Below the pieces are notes generated by a model that searched no databases, had not been told where the DNA came from, and saw nothing but the letters and a program-made list of their open reading frames with translations. 21,165 bases of DNA, taken from assembly GCA_035570595.1 (NCBI GenBank), contig DATMLF010000022.1, forward strand, positions 1 to 21,165, read 5' to 3'. This document shows positions 8,275-15,043 of the stretch, piece by piece (position 1 is the stretch's first letter; every line of letters starts with the position of its first letter). The translations under genes were made by a program, and so were the position numbers. The DNA is from AP-15 sp035570595 (lineage in GTDB: Bacteria; Pseudomonadota; Alphaproteobacteria; ATCC43930; CGMCC-115725).

Positions 8275-8303
8275 CGCCGGGCGGCGGTCGATTTTTCCCG
8301 GCG
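8275..8303 (+). promoter_or_regulatory. Inverted repeat in the Mop leader next to its ribosome site
   Basis: CGCCGGG (8275-8281) and CCCGGCG (8297-8303) can form a 7-bp hairpin with a T-rich loop, ending right at the GAGGAT Shine-Dalgarno (from 8303) of the Mop gene. This could modulate translation. It does not show an obvious known riboswitch layout. Confidence 0.3.
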
Positions 8304-8311
8304 AGGATGGA

Positions 8312-8518
8312 ATGAAGCTCAGCGCCCGCAATCAGCTCAAAGGCAGGATCGTCGCGGTGACCAAAGGCCAGACGACGGCGCATGTCCGCATCGACATCGG
8401 CGGCGGCGTGGTCGTCACCTCGTCGATCACCAACGAGGCGGTCGACGATCTCGGCCTCAAGACCGGCGACGAGGCCTACGCCGTGATCAAGGCGTCGGAC
8501 GTGATGGTCGCTAAATAG
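8312..8518 (+). CDS. Stand-alone molbindin (Mop/TOBE domain protein)
   Basis: A 68-residue protein made of a single Mop (TOBE) domain. 'KLSARNQLKGRIVAVTKGQT' is the defining opening of molbindins, followed by 'AHVRIDIGGGVVVTSSITNE' and the closing 'LGLKTGDEAYAVIKASDVMV'. Such proteins form hexameric rings that bind and store molybdate or tungstate in the cytoplasm; the same module makes up the effector half of ModE and the ModC C-terminus. The start has GAGGATGGA just upstream. It is divergent from DUF364 (132 bp). With the ModE-like regulator at 6866-7273 lacking its own Mop domains, this protein could serve as the separate metal-binding partner; that is inference. Confidence 0.95.
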   Translation: MKLSARNQLKGRIVAVTKGQTTAHVRIDIGGGVVVTSSITNEAVDDLGLKTGDEAYAVIKASDVMVAK

Positions 8519-8702
8519 CGCGGCTCGGTTTTTGGTTCAGCGTCCGGCGCTCGCTCCTCGGGTCAGCCGCCTCAGCGCACCCGCCGCGGGCCTTCCAACC
8601 CGCACCCCGCCACTCACTCTGCGGCCCGGTGGCCCAACCCCACGGCATTGCCGCCAGGTGTCGCTGCACGCGCCGAATTTCCGTTTTCGGGCTACATACC
8701 GC

Positions 8703-8717
8703 GAACATTAGAAGAAC
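8703..8717. promoter_or_regulatory. LexA (SOS) box 1 upstream of rmuC
   Basis: GAAC-ATTAGAA-GAAC is the exact reverse complement of the alphaproteobacterial LexA operator GTTC-N7-GTTC. It lies six bases upstream of the -35 hexamer of the rmuC promoter. Confidence 0.75.
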
Positions 8718-8723
8718 TCCGAA

Positions 8724-8752
8724 TTGACATCCGACGCTGTTCCAGGTATGTT
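8724..8752 (+). promoter_or_regulatory. Sigma70 promoter of rmuC
   Basis: A perfect -35 TTGACA (8724-8729) is followed by a 17-bp spacer and the -10 TATGTT (8747-8752). Transcription would begin near 8759, leaving a short leader before the ATG at 8788. It is the strongest promoter seen in the window. Confidence 0.75.
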
Positions 8753-8753
8753 C
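8739..8753. promoter_or_regulatory. LexA (SOS) box 2 overlapping the rmuC -10 element
   Basis: GTTC-CAGGTAT-GTTC is a second perfect GTTC-N7-GTTC operator, covering the -10 hexamer. LexA bound here would block RNA polymerase. Together with box 1, centred 36 bp upstream, it makes rmuC a strong SOS candidate. Confidence 0.8.
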
Positions 8754-8787
8754 GCTTTTCGCGTCAAGCGCGTGCGAGCGGGCGGAA

Positions 8788-10290
8788 ATGGATATCTGGT
8801 TCCTGTTCTTAGCGGTTATGGCGATCGGGGCGGGCGCTGGAGCGGCCTGGCTCGTCGCCGTCGCCAAACTGCGTGCGGCGGCCACCGAAGCCACTCTGCT
8901 GCGCGAGCATGTCGCCAGGATCGAAGACGATCTCAAAGCAGCACGGCACGAAGCGAATCTCTGGCGCACCCAGGCGGAGACCGATGCCAACGCGCGAGCA
9001 CGCGCCGAAACCGCGGCATCGCGGGTCGGTGGCCTCGAAGCGGAATGCGAGGCTCTGCGCCGTCAGCTGATGGCGTCGAACGCCGACCTCGCGACTTACA
9101 CGGCGAAATTGGAGGAGCAAGAGCGCGGACATCGGGAGAAAATAGACGCGCTGAGCGTGATTCATGGAGAAATAGAAAGGAAACTGAAGAATATCTCGAG
9201 TGAGAGCCTGCGCGACAGCCAGGCTTCCTTCCTCCAAGTTGCAAACCAAGTGCTCGAAAGGCACAAGGAAGGAGCCGCGGCCGATCTTGATGCCCGAAAG
9301 CTCGCTGTCGAAGCGCTGATTTCGCCGATTCGCGATGCGCTTGGGGCGTGCCAAGCAAGTGTGGCCCAGCTCAAGGAGGCCGGAACGGAAACATACGGGG
9401 CGCTCTCAAACGAGCTCAGAAACGTTGTGGACGCGCAGAATGCCGTTCGAGGCGAAACATCCAGGCTGGTGAACGCGCTGCGCGCCGCGCCGAAAACGCG
9501 CGGCCGCTGGGGTGAAAATACCCTGCGCAACGTCCTGGACCTTGCCGGCCTCAGTCCATATTGCGATTTCGTCGCCGAACATAGCTATTCGCGGGAAGGT
9601 GTGCTGTCGCGGCCGGATGTGGTTATCCGCTTGCCGGGCGGCCGCAGCATCATCGTCGACGCGAAGGCCCCGATGGCAGCTTACCTTGATGCGGTGGATG
9701 CGGTCGACGACGCCGAGCGGGAGCGCCAGCTGAAGCTGCACGCGCAGCAGCTGCGCTCTCAGGTGCGGCTGCTCAGCGGGAAATCCTATTGGGATGGCCT
9801 GACCGAGACGCCCGACTACGTCGTAATGTTTGTGCCGGGTGAGAATTTCTACGCGGCCGCGGCGGAGCGTGACCCGGAGCTCTTTGAGTTTGCGGCGGCG
9901 CAGCGTGTTCTAATCGTTACGCCCGCGACGCTGATAGCGCTCGCCAAGGCCGTCGCCTATGGCTGGCGTCAGGAAAAGGTCGCGCAAAACGCCAAGCGCG
10001 TGCACGAACTCGGCCGTGACCTTTACAAGCGCCTGTCCGTAATGGGCGGGCACATTGTCAGCCTGGGTAACAATTTGGCCGGAAGCGTCCGCAAATACAA
10101 TGACTTCATCGGCAGCCTCGAAAGCACGGTTATGCCCCAAGCTCGTCGCTTCAACGAGCTTGAGGTCGAGGGAACAGGAAGTGAGTTGCCTTCTCCACTC
10201 CCGATCGAATCGGCGCCGAGGGGGTTGCGGATTGAGCGCGATATCCTGGTTTCGGCGCTTAGCGAGGCGGCGCCGGAAGCCGCTTGCTAG
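8788..10290 (+). CDS. rmuC: DNA recombination protein RmuC
   Basis: A 500-residue RmuC-family protein. An N-terminal membrane segment (about residues 4-26) is followed by a long Ala/Glu/Arg-rich coiled coil (about 27-200). The RmuC domain (about 220-450) includes 'RGRWGENTLRNVLDLAGLSP', 'RPDVVIRLPGGRSIIVDAKA', 'DYVVMFVPGENFYAAAAERD', 'RVLIVTPATLIALAKAVAYG' and 'SVRKYNDFIGSLESTVMPQA'. The 'PDVVIRLPGG...IIVDAKAP' segment is the nuclease-like core of the family. RmuC limits rearrangement at inverted repeats in E. coli; its biochemical activity remains poorly defined. GGGCGGAA precedes the ATG. The promoter carries two LexA boxes, so DNA damage probably induces it. It is monocistronic and convergent with the SMP-30 gene. 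Confidence 0.95.
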   Translation: MDIWFLFLAVMAIGAGAGAAWLVAVAKLRAAATEATLLREHVARIEDDLKAARHEANLWRTQAETDANARARAETAASRVGGLEAECEALRRQLMASNADLATYTAKLEEQERGHREKIDALSVIHGEIERKLKNISSESLRDSQASFLQVANQVLERHKEGAAADLDARKLAVEALISPIRDALGACQASVAQLKEAGTETYGALSNELRNVVDAQNAVRGETSRLVNALRAAPKTRGRWGENTLRNVLDLAGLSPYCDFVAEHSYSREGVLSRPDVVIRLPGGRSIIVDAKAPMAAYLDAVDAVDDAERERQLKLHAQQLRSQVRLLSGKSYWDGLTETPDYVVMFVPGENFYAAAAERDPELFEFAAAQRVLIVTPATLIALAKAVAYGWRQEKVAQNAKRVHELGRDLYKRLSVMGGHIVSLGNNLAGSVRKYNDFIGSLESTVMPQARRFNELEVEGTGSELPSPLPIESAPRGLRIERDILVSALSEAAPEAAC

Positions 10291-10356
10291 CCCAGTGGCA
10301 ATCATCGGACATTAGATATCGGTTCGTTTCTTTCCCGGCCGAAGCACCGGCACTGG

Positions 10357-11280
10357 TTATTTCCGTCCGACCGGAACCGCGACGCCGGCGATCTTGACGT
10401 TGACGGCGCCGAGATGGTTGCGGCTGGTGAAATAGAGCGTTTTCCAGTCGGCGCCCCCAAAGGCGAGGTTGGTGGTGGCCGGGGCGCCGTGCACGATGCG
10501 GCCGAGTTTCTTGCCGTCGCGGTCGATGATCCATAGCCCGCCGGCTCCGCCGCAATAGACGTTGCCCTCGACATCGACCTTCATGCCGTCGGGCACGCCC
10601 GACTCGGAGCCGCGCAGATCGGCGAAGACGCGGTCGCTGTGCTTTGCCAGGGTGCCGTTGGGCGCCACCTCGAACGCCCGGATGTGGCCGCGGCGTGAGT
10701 CGTTGACGTAAAGCACGCTCTCGTCGGGCGAAAAGGCAAGGCCATTGGGCACGATGAAATCGTCTGCCATTAGGCTCAGGGTCCCAAGATCGGGGGTCAC
10801 CCGGTAGACGCCGGAAAAGGTCAGGTCCCATTGATTGGGTGCGTTGGGACTGGTCCACGGGTCGGTGAAATAGATGCAGCCGTCGGATTTGACGACGACG
10901 TCGTTGGGCCGGTTCAACTGGCGGCCCTGAAAGCTGTTGGCGACGACCGTGATGCTGCCGTCGGCCTCCTGGCGGGTCACGCGCCGCGAATCGTGCTCGC
11001 AGGCGACCAGCCGCCCTTGCAAATCGCGGGTCAGCCCATTGGCGCGGTTGGTCGGCTCCAAGAGCAACGACACGCCCCGGCCCGGCTCGTATTTCATCCG
11101 GCGATTGTTGTGGATGTCGCTGAAGACGAGATGGCCACCCTCGTGCCACCACAGCGGCCCCTCGGCCGGCCCCTGCGGGCCGCCAAAACCGTCGGCAAGC
11201 TCCTGGATCGGCTGCGAGGTCTCGATGATCCGGTCGAACTCCGGCGTCAGCCGCTCGATGCGCTTTGCCCCTTCAGCCAT
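10357..11280 (-). CDS. SMP-30/gluconolactonase/LRE-family protein
   Basis: A 307-residue six-bladed beta-propeller of the senescence-marker-protein-30/gluconolactonase family, which hydrolyses sugar or other lactones with a divalent metal. Expected ligands are present: E40 in 'GPAEGPLWW', N126 in 'LNRPNDVVVKSDGCIYFTD', N179 in 'FIVPNGLAFSPDESVLYV' and D194 in 'YVNDSRRGHIRAF'. The 'GVPDGMKVDVEGNVYC' and 'TTNLAFGGADWKTLYFT' signatures are also there. No signal peptide is visible, so it is probably cytoplasmic. The ATG at 11280 has a strong AGGAGGG site; the frame's upstream extension runs through REP-like palindromes and is not coding. The deacylase gene lies upstream on the same strand, but the 195-bp repeat-filled gap argues against tight co-transcription. 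The substrate is unknown. Confidence 0.92.
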   Translation of the reverse strand: MAEGAKRIERLTPEFDRIIETSQPIQELADGFGGPQGPAEGPLWWHEGGHLVFSDIHNNRRMKYEPGRGVSLLLEPTNRANGLTRDLQGRLVACEHDSRRVTRQEADGSITVVANSFQGRQLNRPNDVVVKSDGCIYFTDPWTSPNAPNQWDLTFSGVYRVTPDLGTLSLMADDFIVPNGLAFSPDESVLYVNDSRRGHIRAFEVAPNGTLAKHSDRVFADLRGSESGVPDGMKVDVEGNVYCGGAGGLWIIDRDGKKLGRIVHGAPATTNLAFGGADWKTLYFTSRNHLGAVNVKIAGVAVPVGRK

Positions 11281-11310
11281 GGCGTCCCTCCTGTCTCGAG
11301 ATGCACTAAA

Positions 11311-11399
11311 CCCCGTGGCCGGGCTCGTCCCGGCCACCCACGACTTTGCGGCGGCTGGCCTGAAGACGTGGATGGCCGGATCATGTCCGGCCACCGGGG
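11311..11399. repeat. Inverted pair of REP-like palindromes
   Basis: Two palindromic units face each other. Unit 1 (11311-11342) has the hairpin GTGGCCGGG-ctcgt-CCCGGCCAC at 11315-11337. Unit 2 (11366-11399) has TGGCCGGA-tcatg-TCCGGCCA at 11373-11393. Unit 2 read in reverse complement aligns with unit 1 over its whole length, including the CCCCG and CCACG flanks. This is the layout of a BIME, the paired form of REP elements. Similar GTGGCCGGG palindromes are widespread in alphaproteobacterial intergenic DNA. Confidence 0.7.
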
Positions 11400-11427
11400 C
11401 GTGAAAAGCATTTTTTTGACGGCGCAT

Positions 11428-11454
11428 GCCTGCCCGGAGCGGATCCGGGCAGGC
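11428..11454 (-). terminator. Perfect 11-bp hairpin after the deacylase gene
   Basis: GCCTGCCCGGA-gcgga-TCCGGGCAGGC is a perfect 11-bp stem with a 5-base loop, 21 bp beyond the deacylase stop. It has no T-tract on that strand, so it may be a REP-type element that slows or protects transcripts rather than a classical intrinsic terminator. Confidence 0.45.
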
Positions 11455-11475
11455 ACGGTGGTACCGGTGGTCGAG

Positions 11476-13239
11476 TTACGCCGGCGCGCCCTGGTAGAGC
11501 GGGCCGCGGACGATCTGGCCGGGCAACGCGTCCGTCAATTCGCCCTTGTCGAGCAGCACGCTGCCGTTGACCACGACGTAGTCGATGCCGACTGCGTCGC
11601 GCCTGACCTGCACACCGCCTGCCGGCATTGAGGCGACCGGCTCGCGCGGCTTCGACGCGATCGTGTTGGGATCGAAGACCGTGATGTCGGCGACCTTGCC
11701 GGCGGCGATGAAGCCGCGATCGGTAATGTCGTGCATCAGCGCGGTCTTGCCGGTCAACCGATAGACGGCCTCTTCGAGGGTCATCACCTGCTCTTCGCGC
11801 ACCCAATGACTCAGCAGATTCGTGCTGGTCTCATGCCGGTCGGCGGTGTGCGGCCGGCCGCCGCCGTCGCTGGTGCCGATCACGGTAAACTGCGAGCCGA
11901 GGATGTGCTTCTGCGTCTTCGGATCATGGTTGCGGTCGATCGCCTGGAAGCAGGTCTGCAAATCCTCATCGAGCGACAGATCGAGGAAGGCGTCCATGAT
12001 GCCCTTGTTCTGCTCCTTGGCGATCTGCTCGACGCTCTTGCCCTCGAGGTGCCGGTTCTGCCCCTTTGTCGTCATAAAGACCTCGACGAGGTCCCAGCGC
12101 CGGTTGAACAGGCCGCGGGCGCGGCCGCGCCGATCCGTCATGCCGCCTTGTTGCTCAACCGTACCCTCGACCGCTTCGGCCGACAGCGCCTTGCGCAGTT
12201 CGGGGTCGCGGAAGGCGCGCATGCGATCCTGATAGGGCATGGCCATGACCCTGTCCCAGGTCGGCATGCCGCGGAAGAAGCCCTCGGGATGAGTGATGTC
12301 CTCGTCCTGCGGGACGTTGAGACCGCGCTGCAGATCAAAGATCGCGCCAGCGACGGTTGACAGGCACGAGCCGTAGCATCGGGCACCGCTCTTGAACCCG
12401 TCCTCGAGCCATTTCAGGTGCTCAACCCATTCATCGGGGTTGCCGATCGGATCCGACATCAAGTTGTAGATCGAGGGCCGCCCGGTCCGCGCCGCGAGTT
12501 CGCGGGCGACCTGCCGGGTCTGCTTGGTGCCGCCGGGGGCACCGCCGGCGACCTGGAACACCCCGGTGCCGAGATCGCCGAGCACGCTCGCCAGCGCCCA
12601 CCGCTCGTCGTCGTCGCCAACCCCGGCCGGGTCGCCGCGATCCTTCGGCGCGGTCGAGAAGCCGAGCGCGCCGTCGTGCATCGCCTCGCGGATCAGCCGC
12701 TGCATCGCCGCCATTTCCTCGGGGGAAGCCTTTACCCGCTCACCCGAGGCCTCGCCCATCACATAGCGGCGGATGCCGGAATGGCCGACCAAGGTGCCGA
12801 CATTGATGCCGCGCTTCTTGCCAAGCGCATTCAGATAGTCGCCCACTGATTCCCAGGTCACGTCGACCCCGGCCTTCAGCACCGGGAGCGGGATCTGTTC
12901 GGCGTCGGAAAAGAATTCGAGATACCACTCGCTGTCGCCCGGCCGCACCGGGGCGATGACCTGCCCGCACTGGCCGACAATGACGGTGGTGTGGCCGTTG
13001 TGCACCCACGAGCCGCAATAGGGGTCCCAGACCGCCTGCGGGTCGAAATGGGTATGATGGTCGATGAACCCCGGCGCCACGACCCGCCCCGCGGCGTCGA
13101 TCGTGCGCTTGGCAGCCGCACCCGGATATTTGCCGACGCCGACGATCTTGCCGTCCTGCACCGCGACATCCGCCATAAAGGCCGGCTCGCCCGAGCCGTC
13201 CACGACCCGCCCGTTTTTGATCAGCAGATCATACGCCAT
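11476..13239 (-). CDS. N-acyl-D-amino-acid deacylase-type amidohydrolase
   Basis: A 587-residue metal-dependent amidohydrolase, longer than classical D-aminoacylases (about 480) but in the range of the extended family branch. The N-terminal beta-sandwich is 'YDLLIKNGRVVDGSGEPAF' followed by 'VAPGFIDHHTHFD', with the metal-binding HxH at H62/H64. C91 in 'VIVGQCGQVIAPVRPGD' matches the metal-ligand cysteine of D-aminoacylases. Late motifs are 'VIGTSDGGGRPHTADRHETS', 'EEAVYRLTGKTALMHDITDR' and 'GFIAAGKVADITVFDPNTI'. These enzymes release D-amino acids or related amines from N-acyl derivatives; the actual substrate is not deducible. The start has an excellent GAGGAG site. It is on the same strand as the SMP-30 gene downstream, but separated by repeats. 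Confidence 0.9.
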   Translation of the reverse strand: MAYDLLIKNGRVVDGSGEPAFMADVAVQDGKIVGVGKYPGAAAKRTIDAAGRVVAPGFIDHHTHFDPQAVWDPYCGSWVHNGHTTVIVGQCGQVIAPVRPGDSEWYLEFFSDAEQIPLPVLKAGVDVTWESVGDYLNALGKKRGINVGTLVGHSGIRRYVMGEASGERVKASPEEMAAMQRLIREAMHDGALGFSTAPKDRGDPAGVGDDDERWALASVLGDLGTGVFQVAGGAPGGTKQTRQVARELAARTGRPSIYNLMSDPIGNPDEWVEHLKWLEDGFKSGARCYGSCLSTVAGAIFDLQRGLNVPQDEDITHPEGFFRGMPTWDRVMAMPYQDRMRAFRDPELRKALSAEAVEGTVEQQGGMTDRRGRARGLFNRRWDLVEVFMTTKGQNRHLEGKSVEQIAKEQNKGIMDAFLDLSLDEDLQTCFQAIDRNHDPKTQKHILGSQFTVIGTSDGGGRPHTADRHETSTNLLSHWVREEQVMTLEEAVYRLTGKTALMHDITDRGFIAAGKVADITVFDPNTIASKPREPVASMPAGGVQVRRDAVGIDYVVVNGSVLLDKGELTDALPGQIVRGPLYQGAPA

Positions 13240-13545
13240 GGTTATTTCTCCTCGTTGCCCCGCTCCGCACGAGTCCGGGGCCTCGCCGCGGGCCCTCCCA
13301 TCGGGGCCTCTGACCCGCTTCTCCAGCCTTCGAAAGCTGCGGCACGGATGCTACGCCTCGCCGTGCGACCCAGCAACATTTTCGCTATAAAATCATGGTC
13401 CCGCGCAATATTCATGCAGCAGCTTCATCAGCTCCATGCAATTCGTTCATCAATGCCTCTGCCAGACAAAATCGCGGGAGTGCCGGCCGGCTTGAAGCGG
13501 CCGTGCAAACATCTAAAAGAGCCGCTGCGACTGGAGGGGGAACGC
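13240..13545. other. Divergent regulatory gap between the deacylase and FKBP genes
   Basis: This 306-bp region holds both promoters and no gene. A TATAAA at 13386-13391 and a TTGAAG / 16 bp / TAAAAG pair (13491-13518) are weak promoter candidates for the FKBP gene. Open frames through it are continuations of the neighbouring genes' frames. Confidence 0.4.
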
Positions 13546-14016
13546 ATGTCTAGTGTCGACTGCCGGAGATTCATGATACCGCTTCGCACTGCCGGCGCCG
13601 CGGTGGCGCTCGCCATGATCGCCGCCGGCACGCTTTTCGGGGCTGCCGTCGCGGTCGCAAGCCAGGGGATCGAAATGCCCGATGGTCTCAAATACACCGA
13701 CAACAAGGTGGGCGACGGCGCCACCGCCACCCCGGGCGCCAAGGTGTCGGTCCATTATACGGGCTGGCTTTACAAAGACGGGGCCAAGGGCGCCAAGTTC
13801 GACAGCTCGCTCGACCGCGGCCAGCCGTTCGAGTTTACACTGGGCGCGCATCAGGTCATCGCCGGCTGGGACGAGGGGGTGGCCGGTATGAAGGTCGGCG
13901 GCGAGCGCACCTTGATCATCCCGCCCGAGCTCGGCTATGGGGCGCGCGGCGCCGGCGGCGTGATCCCGCCCAACGCCACCTTGATGTTCGACGTGCAGCT
14001 GCTCAAGGTGCAATAG
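13546..14016 (+). CDS. Exported FKBP-type peptidyl-prolyl cis-trans isomerase
   Basis: A 156-residue protein with an N-terminal signal peptide or anchor (residues 1-39, core AAVALAMIAAGTLFGAAVAV, cleavage likely after AVA) and a complete FKBP domain (about 48-156). Active-site residues of the family are present: Y71 ('VSVHYTGWL'), D86 ('KFDSSLDRGQPFEFTLG'), V104-I105 and W108 ('HQVIAGWDEG'), Y131 ('PPELGYGARG') and F148 ('NATLMFDVQLL'). It should catalyse proline isomerisation during protein folding in the periplasm. ATG 13546 has GGAGGGGG at good spacing; the much longer upstream frame overlaps the deacylase gene and is not coding. It converges on a VOC gene, with a hairpin between them. Confidence 0.93.
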   Translation: MSSVDCRRFMIPLRTAGAAVALAMIAAGTLFGAAVAVASQGIEMPDGLKYTDNKVGDGATATPGAKVSVHYTGWLYKDGAKGAKFDSSLDRGQPFEFTLGAHQVIAGWDEGVAGMKVGGERTLIIPPELGYGARGAGGVIPPNATLMFDVQLLKVQ

Positions 14017-14062
14017 CCGGGGCGCGGCCACCCGACACGCCCGGGCGCGGCACGGTTTACTT

Positions 14063-14095
14063 AACCGAGGCGGGCCGGTCCGGCTCGCCCCGGTT
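14063..14095. terminator. Convergent hairpin after the FKBP gene
   Basis: A 15-bp stem (left arm 14063-14077, right arm 14081-14095) with one mismatch, one G-U pair and a 3-base loop lies between the convergent FKBP and VOC genes. There is no T-run on either side, so it could be a bidirectional weak terminator or a transcript-end stabiliser. Confidence 0.5.
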
Positions 14096-14147
14096 ACGAT
14101 CGACCGGGCGGCGGGGCCGGGCCGGCGAGTTGGAGGGCGGGCCGGGT

Positions 14148-14768
14148 TTATTCAGCCGGAACCGGCTCCTTGACGCCAAAGCTCAGCGTGCCAAAGCTCG
14201 GTGTGTCGGTGCGGTCGACGAGCGCCTCGGGCCCCTCGGTCGGCAGGTTTTCGAGCCAGTTGATCCCGGCGTCGATGTCGTTTTCCCACATTTCGCGCGG
14301 CATCTCGTACAGGAACTCGACGCCGTACCCGTTCGGGTCGTTGATGTAGACGCTGTGCGTCACGCCGTGGTTGACCCGCCAGTTGAACTTGACCCCGCGG
14401 CTCTGCAGAAACGCGAGCTGCTGTTGCCAGGCTTCGCGGCTCGGCATCGTCAATGCCACGTGGTTGATCGCGACCCGGCCGTCCGACAGCACCCATTCCG
14501 CCGGCTCGGGCAGGTTCGGGCTCTCCACCAACGCCACCGTGTGGTGGGTCAGCTGGCCGTTGTTGACGGCGCTGTAGAACCGCATTTTCGGCGGGGTCGG
14601 GCGACCCGGTTTCGGGTGCAGTTCGCCGACCTGCTTGAAGCCGACGATCTCGGTCCAGAATTTGTGCGACTCGTCGATGTCGCGGACGTTCAGCACGAGA
14701 TGGTTGATGCCGGACGGGCTGACCGCCTCGGCCGGCGCCGCCGGTACCTCGGAGATTGAGCTTGCCAT
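14148..14768 (-). CDS. VOC family protein (extradiol dioxygenase-like)
   Basis: A 206-residue protein with two VOC beta-alpha-beta-beta-beta modules, of the catechol 2,3-dioxygenase-like type. Module 1 begins 'GINHLVLNVRDIDESHKFW' (H23 as a likely metal ligand). Module 2 begins 'VAINHVALTMPSREAWQQQL' (H103) and ends 'SVYINDPNGYGVEFLYEMP' with E151 as the third ligand, giving a His-His-Glu metal site consistent with an iron enzyme. 'PNGYGVEFLYE' is typical of dioxygenase-like members. The C-terminal 40 residues form an extension. ATG 14768 has GGGAG at seven bases; an alternative upstream start would add seven residues. It is divergent from the TauD/TfdA dioxygenase (275 bp apart), so shared control is possible. 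The substrate, probably aromatic or organic-acid, is unproven. Confidence 0.88.
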   Translation of the reverse strand: MASSISEVPAAPAEAVSPSGINHLVLNVRDIDESHKFWTEIVGFKQVGELHPKPGRPTPPKMRFYSAVNNGQLTHHTVALVESPNLPEPAEWVLSDGRVAINHVALTMPSREAWQQQLAFLQSRGVKFNWRVNHGVTHSVYINDPNGYGVEFLYEMPREMWENDIDAGINWLENLPTEGPEALVDRTDTPSFGTLSFGVKEPVPAE

Positions 14769-15043
14769 CGAAGCGCTCCCAGATTGCACGGATCAGCTGT
14801 AACCCGAGCAATGGAACGGCGCAAGCCCGACCGCTTCACGCGCCATGTTGCTGTGTCGGGCGGCTCCGGGCGGTGGGTTGTGCCCTGACGATTGCGCGAG
14901 GAGGCGGTGCTCGATGGCGTCCCGCCGAGGTCGGCCCCGCAGCACGCGTCACCCGAAAGGTGCCGCGCTCGCTTCGACGGCATTGCGAAAAGCTGACGCC
15001 GCAGTTCAGATAGTCCTGTGCTGACCGAAGAGGAGCCTGTCCG

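Noticed and set aside
11311..11454. CRISPR array
   Set aside because: Only two related palindromic units in inverted orientation plus one unrelated hairpin; no regular direct repeats and spacers.
12991..13545. 185-residue N-terminal extension of the FKBP protein
   Set aside because: It overlaps the deacylase gene in antisense; the ATG at 13546 has a strong ribosome site and is directly followed by a signal peptide.
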